In this document: positions 1 to 11,309 of the stretch, piece after piece
How the letters are laid out: the number at the start of each line of letters is the position of its first letter
Numbering within the stretch: position 1 is the first letter of the stretch
Assembly (NCBI GenBank): GCA_033961575.1
Contig: CM066731.1
Span: forward strand, 58,681,501 to 58,745,500
Length of the DNA stretch: 64,000 bases
Direction: 5' to 3'
Source: Aselliscus stoliczkanus
Lineage: Eukaryota > Chordata > Mammalia > Chiroptera > Hipposideridae
Notes under the pieces: model-generated
What the model was told of the DNA's origin: nothing
Database searches by the model: none
The model's input: the letters and a program-made list of their open reading frames with translations, nothing else
Translations under genes and position numbers: made by a program

Positions 1-665
1 TTTTTTGTTAGATCTTGTTTTCATTCAACATAATTATTTTTACATGCATCCATGTTGGATCATGTATCAATAGTTTATGTCTTTTTATTGCTGAGTAGTA
101 TTTTGTATGGATTTAGACTTCATTTCTCTTGGGTAAATACCTGGAGTACAGCAGCTGCATCACATGGTCGGTGTATGTTCAACCTTTTAAGACATTAGCC
201 TCTAATTTTGAAAAGTAATATTATAGATGTACAATTTTACATTCCTACCAACAGTGCATTCAAGTTCCAGTTGTTACACATTCATACCAAAAGTTGGTAT
301 CATCGATCTTTTTTATTTAAGACCTCTTACTAGGTTTGTGTGGTATCTCATTTTGTGGTTTTATTTTGCATTTCTCTGATGCCTAATGCTGGTTATTATT
401 CTTTTTATGTGGTTATTCACCTTCCATATATCTTTGGGGAAGTGTCTGTCCAAATATTTTGCCCATTTTTAATTGGGTTGTTTGTATTCTTCTTTTTGAA
501 TTTTAAGAGTTCTTCACATAGCCTAAATACTTTGCATTTTCATGTGAATTTTAGAATCACTTTGTCCATTTTCACAGAAAAATGCCTGCTGGTATTTTGA
601 TTGGGATTGTGCTGAATTTGTTACTGCAATTAGGCAGAATAGAGATCTTAACAATTTTGAATGTA
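1..665 (-). mobile_element. Decayed LINE-1 3' region, antisense
   Basis: On the minus strand this matches the familiar L1 3'-terminal region: in plus-strand view 'TTATTGCTGAGTAGTATT', 'GTGTGGTATCTCATTTTGTG', 'CATTTCTCTGATGCCTAATG' and 'TTTGCCCATTTTTAATTGGG' appear in the expected order. Heavily mutated, no coding capacity. Confidence 0.75.
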
Positions 666-769
666 TATAGAAAAACTTAGGGGACGTACAGAAAAAGATA
701 CAGGTACTCATAAGTGTGTTTATCTAAGTTTTAGTTACAAGTTCATTGTATAAAAAACAATTCTATATT

Positions 770-1500
770 TATGTTTGAGCAAATAACCACAGAAGTTAAC
801 ATAGAAAAAAAATACCTTTATATGGCATCAAAAATGTGAAATACTAGGAAATACGTATAAAAAATACATGTAAAATCACTACATTGAAAACTATTAAACT
901 GCTCAGAGAGATTAAAGACCACCTGAATAAATGAAGATGTTATTACTTTGTGTATAGATATGAAAACTTAATATTGTTAAGATGTTGAATGACATATACT
1001 ACCTGACTTTAACAATCATTAAAAGTGTTACAAGTAAAATAGTGTGGTATTGATGTGAAAATAGATATATAGAACAGATAGAGTTCAGAAATATAAATCC
1101 ATGCATATATGGTCAGTTGAATCGGGAAATGATAATCATTGCAACAAGTGATATGGAACAACTGGATAGACATATGCAAAAAAAGAACTTTGATTTTTAC
1201 CTTAAACCATACAAAAATTAACTTGAAATGGATTCTAAACCTAAATGTTAAACCTATTTTTACATCTAGGAGGGAACACAGGAGATAAGGTTTCTCGCTT
1301 TGAATTTGGCAGATATCTGTTAAATATGACACAAATATTATAAACTATAAAGGGAAAAGTCATGAAACTCGACTTATTTAAAATTACACTTTTGTTCTTC
1401 AAAACACATTATTAAGAAAATGAAAAGGCAAACCACAGACTTGGAGCAACCACTTGCAAAATATATATCTAACAAAGAACTTGTATCTAAGGCAAGCAAT
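770..1500 (+). mobile_element. Decayed LINE-1 ORF2 3' part, sense
   Basis: Follows the usual order of the distal L1 ORF2: '...ACATTGAAAACTATTAAACT...', 'CCATGCATATATGGTCAGTT', 'CAACTGGATAGACATATGCA', 'AAATTAACTTGAAATGGATT', 'AAAATGAAAAGGCAAACCAC'. The reverse-transcriptase frame is destroyed by stops and indels. An old insertion in the sense orientation. Confidence 0.75.
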
Positions 1501-3535
1501 AGCCCTGCAGGGGTGATGTCAGAGAAGGCCCAGTTAGGAGCTAGGATTTCCATACCCATTAGCCAATAATAAGGGCTCCCGCATGGTGTCAGTAGAGGCC
1601 ATGTGGGAACCTGTACGGCTCTCCCCACAAGCAGCAATGAGACATTCCTTTCCCTCCCCATTGGGTCATGTCTGAAGGGGCCTAGAGAAGAACCAGGAAC
1701 TTCACTATCGCCCAGTGGCAACAAGGCCACCCCTGCCACGAATCCATATCAAGATATATCAAAATTAAACTTCTGGAAAAAAAAAGAAAGACAAGAAATA
1801 TATTGAAAGCAGCCAGAGAAATGCAACTCCATACCTGTAGAAGAAAAACAGTTCAAATGACAGTAGATTTCTCATCAAACCCATGAAAGTCAGAAGGAAG
1901 TGGCAAAATATTTTTCCACTGCTGAAAAACAGAACCCAGAATTCTATACTCAGAGAGAATATCTTTCAGAAACAGAGCAGAAATCAAGAGAATTTATTAC
2001 CCGCTGGCCTATCCTAAAAGTATAGCTAAAGGAAGTTCTCTAAACGGAAAGGAAATGATAGAAGGAAATTTCAAACATTAGGAAGGAAGGAAGAACATGG
2101 AAAGAGCAAATATATGAATAAATATAAAACATTTTCCCTTTCCTCTTGCGTTTTCCAAATAATGTGTTATGGTTTGAAGCAAAAAGTATAACAATGTCAG
2201 ATGTGGTTCTAAATGTCTGTCAAGGAAGTATTTAAGTTAATTGTATTTTAATCAGGGAAGAGTAAAGAGGCACAAAAGTGGTAAAGTTTCTACACTTCAC
2301 TTGAACTGGTAAAATGATGACACCTGTTGATAAATTGTGTCTGTATGATGTAATATCTAGAGCAACCACTAAAAGATGTCCTCAAAAACTGTAGATAAAT
2401 AAAATGGAATTCTAAAAAATGGTTCACGTTCTTACAAGAACAAGGAAAGGAAAAATGAAAACAGAGGGAACAAACAGAAAACAGGAAATAGCATGGCAAA
2501 CTTTAGCCTTAATATATCAATAATTACATTAACTGAAAATGGTCTAAATGCACCAAGTAAAAGACAGAGATAGAATAGATTTTAAAAAACCAAAAAACAA
2601 AAACAAACAAGAGCCAATTCTATGCTGCCTCCAGAAAACTCACTTTAGATACAAAGATATAAGCAGGCTAAAAGTAAAATAATGGAAAAAATATGCAAAC
2701 ATTACATGAAGGCAGGAGTGATTATGTTAATCTTATATAAAGTAGACTGGAGAGGATGGAAAATTACCAGAGACAGAAACTATCATTAAATAATAATAGA
2801 AGGGTCAACCTACCAAGAAAAATAGCAATTCTAAGGGTGTGTGCCCTCACTGAACAGCAGAGCTGCAAAATCTGTGAAATAGAAACTGATAGAATGAAAG
2901 AGAAATAGACATATCTACAACTGCAGTTGGGGACTTTAAACCTCTCTCTTGACAACTGATAGAGTGACTAGACAGAAAATCAGAAACGCTGTAGAAGAAT
3001 TAAACAACACATCAACCCAAAGAATCTAGGCCAGGGCCGGCCGAGTGGCACAGTGGTTAAGGGCTTGCTTGGATGCCAGCGGCCCCAGTTCGGGTCCCAC
3101 ATATGAGGGCCAGTGACACTGCCCTGTAAAAAAAAAAAAAAGAATCTAGTACACATTTATAGACCACTTCATGTAATAACAGCAGAATACACATTTTTTT
3201 TAAGTGGCATGACAGGTATACAAAGATCAGCCATTCCCCGAACCACAGAACACACCTCAATTGAAGCCATACGAGGTGTTTTCTCCATCACAGTGGAATA
3301 AAACTAGAAATCAATAACAGAAAGAAAATAGGAAAATGTCCAAAACACTGGGAAAATATACAACACACTTCCAAATAACCTACTGGTCAAAGAAGAAATC
3401 TCAGGGAAATAAAAAGAATACATCAAACAATGGAAAGGAAGATATATCAAAATTCGTGAGATGCAACTCAAGCAGTGCTGAGAGGCAATTTTACAGCACT
3501 AAAATACATAGTTACAGAAATGGACTGATGTGATT
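1501..3535 (+). mobile_element. Decayed old LINE-1 internal region, sense
   Basis: From about 1500 to 1740 the sequence resembles the old L1 leader ('AACTTCACTATCGCCCAGTG'). From 1750 on it resembles the old-L1 body: 'AAAGCAGCCAGAGAAATGCA', 'GTCAGAAGGAAGTGGCAAAA', 'CCAGAATTCTATACTCAGAG', later 'GAATAAAACTAGAAATCAAT' and 'GCAGTGCTGAGAGGCAATTT'. Split by a SINE at 3034. No coding capacity remains. The same L1 section occurs at 55.0-56.9 kb. Confidence 0.7.
3034..3140 (+). mobile_element. Head-only tRNA-derived SINE
   Basis: Starts GGGCCGGCCGAGTGGCACAG. A-box-like GAGTGGCACAGTGG and B-box-like AGTTCGGGTCC mark an internal pol III promoter. It ends after GACACTGCCCTGT with a pure A tail. Target-site duplication AGAATCTAG at 3021-3029 and 3141-3149. 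Inserted into the older L1 around it. It lacks the body and the AATAAA tail of the long form at 55783. Confidence 0.9.
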
Positions 3536-3694
3536 GGTCTGAACAGGGCCCCTGCTTTCTGTTTTCCTGTGTGCCTTCCCAGTCATGCGGGACAATCTAT
3601 CCAGATAGAGAGGACCCTTCTGCAATGAAGGATGTGTCAGTATCAGCAATTTGCTGACACTAGGTATTTGTTTCTATATTATATTATGTCTTGT

Positions 3695-3835
3695 ATCTAC
3701 AAATAGATCTTAAGTTCTCGAAGTTGAGAAACAAGTGTCCTGCCTCATGCTTTATTGTGCATCTACTATAATGTCCTATAGAGCAGAGACTATAAAGGAG
3801 GGGCTCAGTAGACATCTGATCAATTAAACAAAGCA
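3695..3835 (+). repeat. L2 3'-end fragment
   Basis: Shows the worn L2 3' pattern: a 'TTAAGTTCTCGAAGTTGAGA' start, then 'GAGCAGAGACTATAAAGGAG' and 'GGGGCTCAGTAGACATCTGA' near the end. Ancient and short. Confidence 0.5.
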
Positions 3836-4194
3836 TTGGCATATATATATTTTCCTTCTATGGAAAGAAAAACATTGAAGAGAGAATCAGCTGGCAAATA
3901 GCATCTTAGTATTTATTCCTTTAAGACGTAGAACAAAATACACCCCCATCCCATTAATTAACCTTTATGTACGGTGAATAACTTTTGATTATGTACTTAA
4001 CTACCTAATTCACTCTTCCAGTTATATTTTTCTCTTTTTAGTATCCGTTTTCTAAGGAGGGCCAGGTGAATTAATTCACACCACTGTGCAGGGCTTAATG
4101 CATGACTTCCCCAAGTGCATTTGCACAGAACACAGAGGAAGACGCATGACACAGTTCCATGGCATAGGACAGGTGACCTCTGGAGATAACTCCG

Positions 4195-4378
4195 GCTTAG
4201 TGATCATTTGCTGTCTGCCTGAACCTCGGATAGTTGCTGGATCTCTGTGAACATCCACATCCTCACCTGTAAGATAATACTGAAGGGGATTTTATGAAGA
4301 ATCTGTGAGATGAAACCAAGACTAAAGTCCAGTGCCTGGCACTTGGTAAACACCCAATAAATGTTGGCTGCCATCACA
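4195..4378 (+). repeat. MIR SINE
   Basis: Follows MIR order: 'CATCCTCACCTGTAAGATAA' (core), 'TGTGAGATGAAACC' and 'AGTGCCTGGCACTTGGTAAA' then 'CACCCAATAAATGTTGGCTG' at the 3' end. Ancient mammalian repeat. Confidence 0.75.
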
Positions 4379-4379
4379 T

Positions 4380-6765
4380 TCCTTGCTCCTATTTCTCTTT
4401 TCTATCAATAGTAATAACCCAGTGAGAGACCATGTGGAGAGATGCTTTTGAAGGTTAGCCTGTTAGTATCCTGAGATTTGAATGAACTCAGAGCATGCAT
4501 CTGCTTTGTTAAGTGTTAGCTGTGGTATTTCTGAATAGTCATGGCAGTGACAGTGGAAAGGAGTGGAGCATCTAGCAGAGGAAGGTGTGTATGTGTGGAG
4601 TATGCATGTATGAGCGCGTGTGTGTGCACAAGCATGTGTGTGTATTTATTGGTGGGGGCAGGGGAGGCCTTGCTTGGGAATATTCTCAGCGGTTTAATGG
4701 AGATTTCCCTTTCTTGAAAATTCATTTTGACTTCACTACCGTTTCAACAGCTATTAAATTCTTTGGTGCATGATGTTCGGAATTTCATTTACCTTCATTG
4801 GGTGCTGTATCACCTACTGAGAAATATAAATCCAAATAAAACATTACCTGCCTTCCAAAATTCATGTGTATCTGGAAAACCCTGATACACTTGGGGTACT
4901 TTCAACTATTCTGTTCTCATAATTTTACAGAAGCCTATCTTGGTTTTCTGTTTATATGCCTGGTCTATTTTCATATTCATCAGTACACTCCATCATTATT
5001 AGACTAGAAGTAAGAAATTCATGTTTGAAATTCAGATGGAGAGAGTCGTTTTCAAGAAAGCTGCCATAGAATCAAGTATGTAAACTGAAAAATGTAAAGG
5101 GCAGATTGGTTACTTTCTGTTGTCATAGTTTGTGTTCCTGGGAGTTCTTAGCAGCAATAAAACATCTAAACTTGAATTATTAAAAATATCTAAATAATCG
5201 ATTGTTGGGTAGTGTTCTACACAAAATATACTGATAGTTTTAGGTTGTAAATTGTTCCTTTCACATAAAAAGAGGAGTTTCTTTTTGAAGTATAGTCTGG
5301 AGTGTAAAAGAGTGTAAAACCCGTGCTGTTCCTTCACTGTTTGAACACATTGATCTAAATTCATAGTGACAAGCTATGTTGAATTGAGAATACATTTATT
5401 TGGTTTGTACTTGAAACAACATCTCTATATGTATGAAGTGAACTTCATTGTATAATCTTTATTATAGCCATATGTTTTTGAGATATTATTTTTAATTGAA
5501 TGATCTTTTCCTCCTATGAATTCTCTCTAGAGGACCTGGTATTGTTTTGGTTATTTCCTTTTTTTCCTGTTACATTTCCTGTTTGCAAAATATAATAATA
5601 ATCTTAGCATTATATAAAATGGCAATTAAAACCAGTTACAGCTTATTAAGCACAGAATATTATTTTATTCTGACCCAAAATTTTTATTGGGACAGTCTCT
5701 AGTATCTTTCCTCTGAGTGGGACAGCAAGGATCTGAAAAACAACACTGTTAAATTTATACAGTTGACAAATACTCTCCTTTGTGGGAGCTCATAAAAAGC
5801 CCAGATTTCACAGAATTATTTTAACCCTCTCATTTAATATTCAATAAAGACATTGAGGTTTGTGTATAGTTGGCAACATCCCATGGTTACAGTCTACAGA
5901 TTGGTAGGGACTCCAAGATAGAGACCAATGTCACTGAGGAAATAATATTCAGGGAAAAATTCATGAGCATCATGTACATTAAGTTCTCAAGTGATTTTAA
6001 AAAATGTATTTTTAGATAAGGCTAGTTGAATAATACTTGGGTACCCTTTCTGCATATGGTTGATTGAGTGAAGATTTAACTTTTCTTGAGTTGTACAGTG
6101 GAGTGATTTAAGAAGCTTTTACTGAGAATCACCCTAAGACCCACACCATGAAAGCACAGTTTTGTCTTTTAAAATATGTTTTGGGGGGCAGCACCCTCTT
6201 CTGGGAACCACGGCGCAGTTTTAGAATGTCAAAAATCGTATGTGAATATTTTGAATTGTGTAATAGCATTCCTTCCCTCAATTCCTCCCCCTTTTTTTTT
6301 TTTTTTTTTTTTTTTTGGCTTCTGGAAAACTCATAGCCTAGTGAGAGCCAAACTGTAGGCCATTCTCATAAGCAATTTTGTCTTCGTTCTTTCCCCGGTA
6401 TTGTCTTCACTAGTTTTACTTTATCTTTTTTCCTTCACATTTTTATTTATGCCACTTGATCAAAATTTATACATCTTGGGACAATATTTTAAGTTCTTTC
6501 TGAAATAAGGATGAATATAAATATGCTATATAAATCATAAAGTGACCTACTCATGGTCCGAATAATTGAGGTACATCATAGGGTATATTTGAATGATCTG
6601 TTTTCTGTTGATACACACTCTGGCTGTCTTTCTTTCTTAAAAAAAAAAACAGAAAGCACAACATTTATTTGGCTCATTCCAGATTGTTTAGTGAGAGTTT
6701 ATGTGCAGGATGATGTCTCCCAAGGGGAGCTTTACCTGTAGTGGAGAAAAAGGTGTCTAAAAGCT
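4380..6765. other. Non-coding stretch, no gene seen
   Basis: AT-rich intronic sequence with no exon-like block on either strand. It holds a degenerate TG-rich tract near 4585-4645 and a poly-T run at about 6292-6316. Short ORFs here (60-90 aa) match nothing I know and are broken by low-complexity sequence. Confidence 0.6.
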
Positions 6766-6769
6766 GCCT

Positions 6770-7100
6770 GTGTCTCAAGGCCTTTGCATGATCTGTTTTT
6801 CCTGCTGGAAAGCTGTGTCCCCAACACCTCATGTGACTGGCTCCTCTTGCCATCAGATCTCAAGTTAACCATCTCATCAGTGGGGCCCTCACAGACACCT
6901 CGATCTCGGCAGCTTCCCGTTCATCCTCCACCTGCAACACTTTTATTTCCACCACAGCAATCATCGGTCACTGGCATTTTCTTATCTATTTGTTCAGTAT
7001 TTGGCTCCCCTCATAAATATAACCTCCACAAAGAAAGAGACTCGGTCGACCTTATTCTCTGAGTTATCTCCATAGTGCCCAGTTGCCCATTTCCTGCTAT
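6770..7100 (+). repeat. L2 3'-part fragment
   Basis: Follows the L2 3' region: 'CAAGGCCTTTGCATGATCTG', '...GTTAACCATCTCATCAGTGG', 'TCTTATCTATTTGTTCAGTA' and '...TCTGAGTTATCTCCATAGTG'. Diverged; the 92-aa ORF inside it is fortuitous. Confidence 0.6.
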
Positions 7101-8490
7101 TAGCTGTTCATCCTTATTCCTCTTACTAAGCATTTTAAAGAAAAGATTAAATAAACTTTTCCCCAGATGGGATATTTATGGAGCCATTAAAAATGTAGAA
7201 AAAAAATGTAGAAAAGATGAATTCAAGATTATATATGCAATATTATTAAAACTGTGCAAAACATGCAAAAAAAAGAATGGGAAATCAGAATGATAAGTTT
7301 TTATGAAGTTCCAGGTTAATGAGCTATTTTTGCCCCTACAACCTATCCAGTTTTCCAAGCTCTCTGTATTACTGCACTCTTGCTTTTAGTATTGTTAAGT
7401 CATCGGTTTTAGATGACTTTGTTTTCTAGAGGCCCCTACTGACTCCCACCTTAGTGCTATATTTGCATATTAATACTGAGTTTCTTGTCAATTAAACCTT
7501 AATGGGGATTTTTGGCCAAGGCTGAGAGGAATCCCTAGCAAATCAGAACTGATAGAGATGAGAGGATAGAGGCCAGAATGAGCATCAGGGGAGCAGAAAT
7601 GTTGTTGCCAGGTGGAGACATGGAAAAGAAATGAGTCAAACATTTCACAGACAGCCCTCCTGTCACTCTATCCCCACCCCCTTCTTTCTTTTTTAAAAAC
7701 CTCTTTTAAAGAGCTACACACAGAGAGAGAATTGTGGACTTTACAGACTACATGGCTTTACAAAACTCATCCTCTACCCTGGCTCTTTGTAGGAACTGAG
7801 GAATCAACTACCTTAATCATGAAGAGAAATGAAAAATGAGGTGGCCCCCAAAAGGTGACTGAGAGCGTTGTAAAGGAAACGCGTTGCATCTCATTTGGAC
7901 ACGTCTCAGGCCACACTAGAATTTGCTTTCCCATCAATGTTTCCACAGCTGTCTCCATGGCATTGCCTGCTCCACAAATATTTTTGCATATTTTGATCTT
8001 ATAGGAACCTCAAACTCAAAATGACAAAAAGGAAGCCCAAACAACATGAGACGTTCCATTCTCCTTACCTCTTTATTTTAGTTATAGTTTCATAGTTCTT
8101 CTCAAGACCCAGATACATTCTCTTCTTCCTTACCTTAAACAGATATACCTGATAAGTTATCAAATCCTTTCAATTCGTTCTTTGAAATGCCCTTTGTGTC
8201 GCTTTCTTGCTCTCCTCATCATTGCCAACTTAACCCTGGCACCCACACAACACCATCAGGTTGTCCGCTCCAATCACTCTACATGTGGCTGGCAAACTGA
8301 CCATTCCAAACAGTGACATTTATCATGCCATTTCCCTACTAAAAAAAAAATAAATGCATACTATTTTTCTACTCACTGGGGCCATGTTTCTTAAACAAGA
8401 GTATGCATTCATTATAACAAATGCTGATAACTGTGGACAAAATGCAAGGTTCATATAAATTTTAAAGCTAATCAAACTTCAGAGAATTGT
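7101..8490. other. Non-coding stretch, no gene seen
   Basis: No coding block or recognisable RNA gene. The part around 8190-8400 vaguely resembles an old L2-like repeat, too diverged to call. Confidence 0.5.
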
Positions 8491-8505
8491 CATTCTTGCA
8501 TTTTT

Positions 8506-8609
8506 TTTTTTCCTGAGGGCAGTGTCACTGGCCCTCATATGTGGAACACGAACCAGGGCCGCTGGCGTCCCAAGCCAGCGCTTAACCACCACGCCACTCG
8601 GCCGTCCCT
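8506..8609 (-). mobile_element. Head-only tRNA-derived SINE, antisense
   Basis: Reverse of the SINE head: GAGGGCAGTGTCACTGGCCC at the 3' side, B-box complement GGAACACGAACC, and ACGCCACTCGGCC near the 5' end. Target-site duplication CATTCTTGCATTTTT at 8491-8505 and 8610-8624. Confidence 0.9.
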
Positions 8610-8624
8610 CATTCTTGCATTTTT

Positions 8625-9480
8625 GTCTCTTTTCACTTTGACCCAGTCATCTAGGTGGGTGGATTCACAGGCCTGACCCACTGAGGATGCAAAGGTTTTG
8701 CAACACTGATTTATGGGATGAATTACAAACTAGGTGGCAGTTGATGTCCTCCCAAATCTACTAAACACTACTTTTCATTGTCCCACACACTGCCTTCAGT
8801 GTTAGCCAGGTTAGTTTGTCCATTTTCCCCAATACATATAATATCAAGTCTTTGCTTAATATTCTCCCTACATGGAATATTTCCCCTTTCTTCAATAATG
8901 TCTTGGGTTCAGTTCCTTGGGAAACAGACTCTGAGATGGAGATTTTCATGAACCTTTGCGATCATGGGGAACACCTTGAAGGGAGTTAGCCTAGAGTACT
9001 GAGCCCATCATGTACAGAGGATTGCCTTGGGAGCCCAGGCGCTGGGGGGCCCTTAAGCGTTGTTCCAATGCAAGTATGGTTGTTGGAACTTTGTATTCGT
9101 CATTGGAAGCAGGCTTTCTGCAAAGAGAGAACATGACCTTGGGTAAAGCAGCTGCCTTCTGTGGAGGGGTAATTCTGGAGGACACCTCAGGTAAGAGCCT
9201 TCCAAAGCCAGCAATCCTGGCAGCTGTCAGAAGCAAGTATCTGGGCACATATCCCAGCATCGACTCAATTCCCCTAGCCAACTATCAACCACTAATTAGG
9301 GGAGAGTTTGCGTTTTGCCTCTATAATTAGATATTTTGTGACTGCTCTAGTTTCCCTAGATTTTCTGTTTCTGTGAACGCCTGTTGCCCGGAGGGGCCCG
9401 GCCACTCATTTTTGTGGTTAACCACATTGTTATTGAACTACTGACTGGGCTATGGCTTGTCTTTCTAACTATATTGTTGG
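8625..9480. other. Non-coding stretch, unclassified
   Basis: Overlapping ORFs on both strands at 8991-9330 (96 and 106 aa) look like the mirror-image pair expected from a locally GC-richer repeat rather than a gene: no start context, splice sites or recognisable motif. It may be part of an old LTR-type element, which I cannot confirm. Confidence 0.4.
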
Positions 9481-9484
9481 CTTT

Positions 9485-9575
9485 CCCCTCAAGGTTTCTT
9501 CAAGGATCTAATTTGTAGTATATACATCATAAGAATTTAATTGAATACTTGTTGAATGAATAAATGCATGACAAA
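9485..9575 (+). repeat. L2 3'-tail fragment
   Basis: Ends in the L2-like 'GAATACTTGTTGAATGAATA'. Short and ancient. Confidence 0.5.
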
Positions 9576-9749
9576 CAGCGTGGTCTACAGAAACACACAA
9601 TACACTTTGCTTTATACAGAAATCAGGCTAAACCCTTCCACTATCTCTAAGTTTCACAACAAAAAATATGCACAGACCTTAAAGAAGGTTTAAAGACAAA
9701 ACTAAAAGAAATTAAAACCTACAGTCAGTTTTATGAGTCAATAGACCCC

Positions 9750-9875
9750 TTTTTTTTGTTTGTTTGTTTGTTTGTTTTTTGAGGGCAGTGTCACTGGCCC
9801 TCATATGTGGGACCCGAACCAGGGCCGCTGGCTTCCCAAGCCAGCACTTAACCACCGTGCCACTCGGCCGGCCCT
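9750..9875 (-). mobile_element. Head-only SINE, antisense, (TTTG)n tail
   Basis: Same head as the copy at 8506, with GAGGGCAGTGTCACTGGCCC, GACCCGAACC and GTGCCACTCGGCCGGCCC. The 3' tail appears as (TTTG)n on the plus strand, so the element's tail was (CAAA)n. I see no clean target-site duplication. Confidence 0.85.
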
Positions 9876-9879
9876 AACC

Positions 9880-10575
9880 CTCTTTCTTTATGTAAGTATA
9901 AACCAGACTGATTTTGATTTTTTGTTATTTGTAACATAAGAGTATGAAGCTATGCATGGAGTTACAAATATTATGATTCGTGTAAAAAAACAAACAAAAA
10001 ACCTGTTTTCATGACTCTTTTCAATTATGCAAGTCTAAGGGAGGTGCAGCTAAAATAGATGACACCCTATTTTCTTTGTTTAATTGTCTTTTTTCTCACA
10101 TGGGGTGTACATGTGGGGCTCTTCAGTGGAGGTTTTGGTGGTTTTCTTTTTTCAGGCTGGCTCATATTGACTAAGTAATTAAGATTATTTATTAAAATCA
10201 TAGAGTTGGTACAGATTAATTTGGAACTTGATATTCTCTTCATTAACACTGAGGTTTTATTTAATTTCTAGAAAGTGCACATTTGCTTTTCATTAATGTA
10301 AAGCAAATGCATTACTGAGCTAATGAGAGATAAATTGGTTATTTTACTCTACTCTGGACTAGCGAAGGTTCTATAGAATGTATACCTGTTAGTTTACTTT
10401 CTTCTGTGTTTTATTTTATTTTATTTTTATTTTGTATTTTAATACACTTAAAAATATGATTGGGGTGGATCATTGACCTCAGTGAGATTGTGACTCACAG
10501 GGTGTAAAATGCTAATTCTGTAAAAACACCATGAGGAGGTTTTTACCATAGATTGACCAAGAAAGTGGTAAATCT
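9880..10575. other. AT-rich non-coding stretch
   Basis: Nothing recognised beyond low-complexity T/A runs. Confidence 0.5.
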
Positions 10576-10579
10576 GGAT

Positions 10580-11300
10580 TGGCCTAGAAAGTGGATTTAA
10601 TTGTAATGAAAGAACATTTTTTTTATTATTTTAAATGCGTATCTATAAATATACTGAATCATTTATTTTTACTTAGCCTGAAATTATTTTACATTTTTTT
10701 TTTTTTGTAGAAAGCCATATTGTTTGTGGAAATGGTAATATCGTTTCTTTGCAGTCATTATAACTTTTACTTCCTTCTTCTTTTTGGGGGAGGTCTCCAT
10801 CTGATTATTTGATTGCTACTAGTGGAAAACAGGGAAAATGACAGTTTTGTCTCTTTTCAGTCTCAATGGCTATTTTTCTGGTCTTACTCTCTCAGCTAAG
10901 ATTTCAAATGAAATGTTGAATAGAAGTGATAATACTTTGTATTTTTTTTGTGTGTGCGTGTCCTGATTTCAAGAGGCATGATATTGCAACATTAGTAGTT
11001 GTTTTGTTTTTTTTGATACCTTTTATAATGGTAGGAAAGTTTCCTTCTCTTAATAGTTTGCTAGGATTTGTAAATTTACAGTTGAGTTTAATAGTATTTA
11101 AAGATCGTCTTTGTATATTGAATTATCATATGATTTTTCTCCTTTATTCTGTCTGGGATGAATTATATTACTGCACTTTTAAAAAGTGAAACCAACTTTG
11201 CATTTCTGAAAGAAATTGATTCTGATCAAAATGTATAATCAATTTTTTTTTACATTGTTGAACTTGGATCACTAATAGATTGTTTAAGATTTTTTTCCCC
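10580..11300 (-). mobile_element. Decayed LINE-1 ORF2 region, antisense
   Basis: Plus-strand view gives the antisense L1 ORF2 pattern: 'TAGTTTGCTAGGATTTGTAA', 'AAACCAACTTTGCATTTCTG', 'TGAATTATCATATGATTTTT'. The frame is lost. Confidence 0.6.
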
Positions 11301-11309
11301 TTTTTTTTT

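Noticed and set aside
1374..1739. 121-aa minus-strand ORF
   Set aside because: Spans the junction of decayed sense-strand L1 pieces. No motif and no splice signals.
3034..3100. Possible tRNA gene (A-box and B-box present)
   Set aside because: The sequence is the head of a SINE with target-site duplications and an A tail; it does not keep a complete cloverleaf, and similar heads recur through the window.
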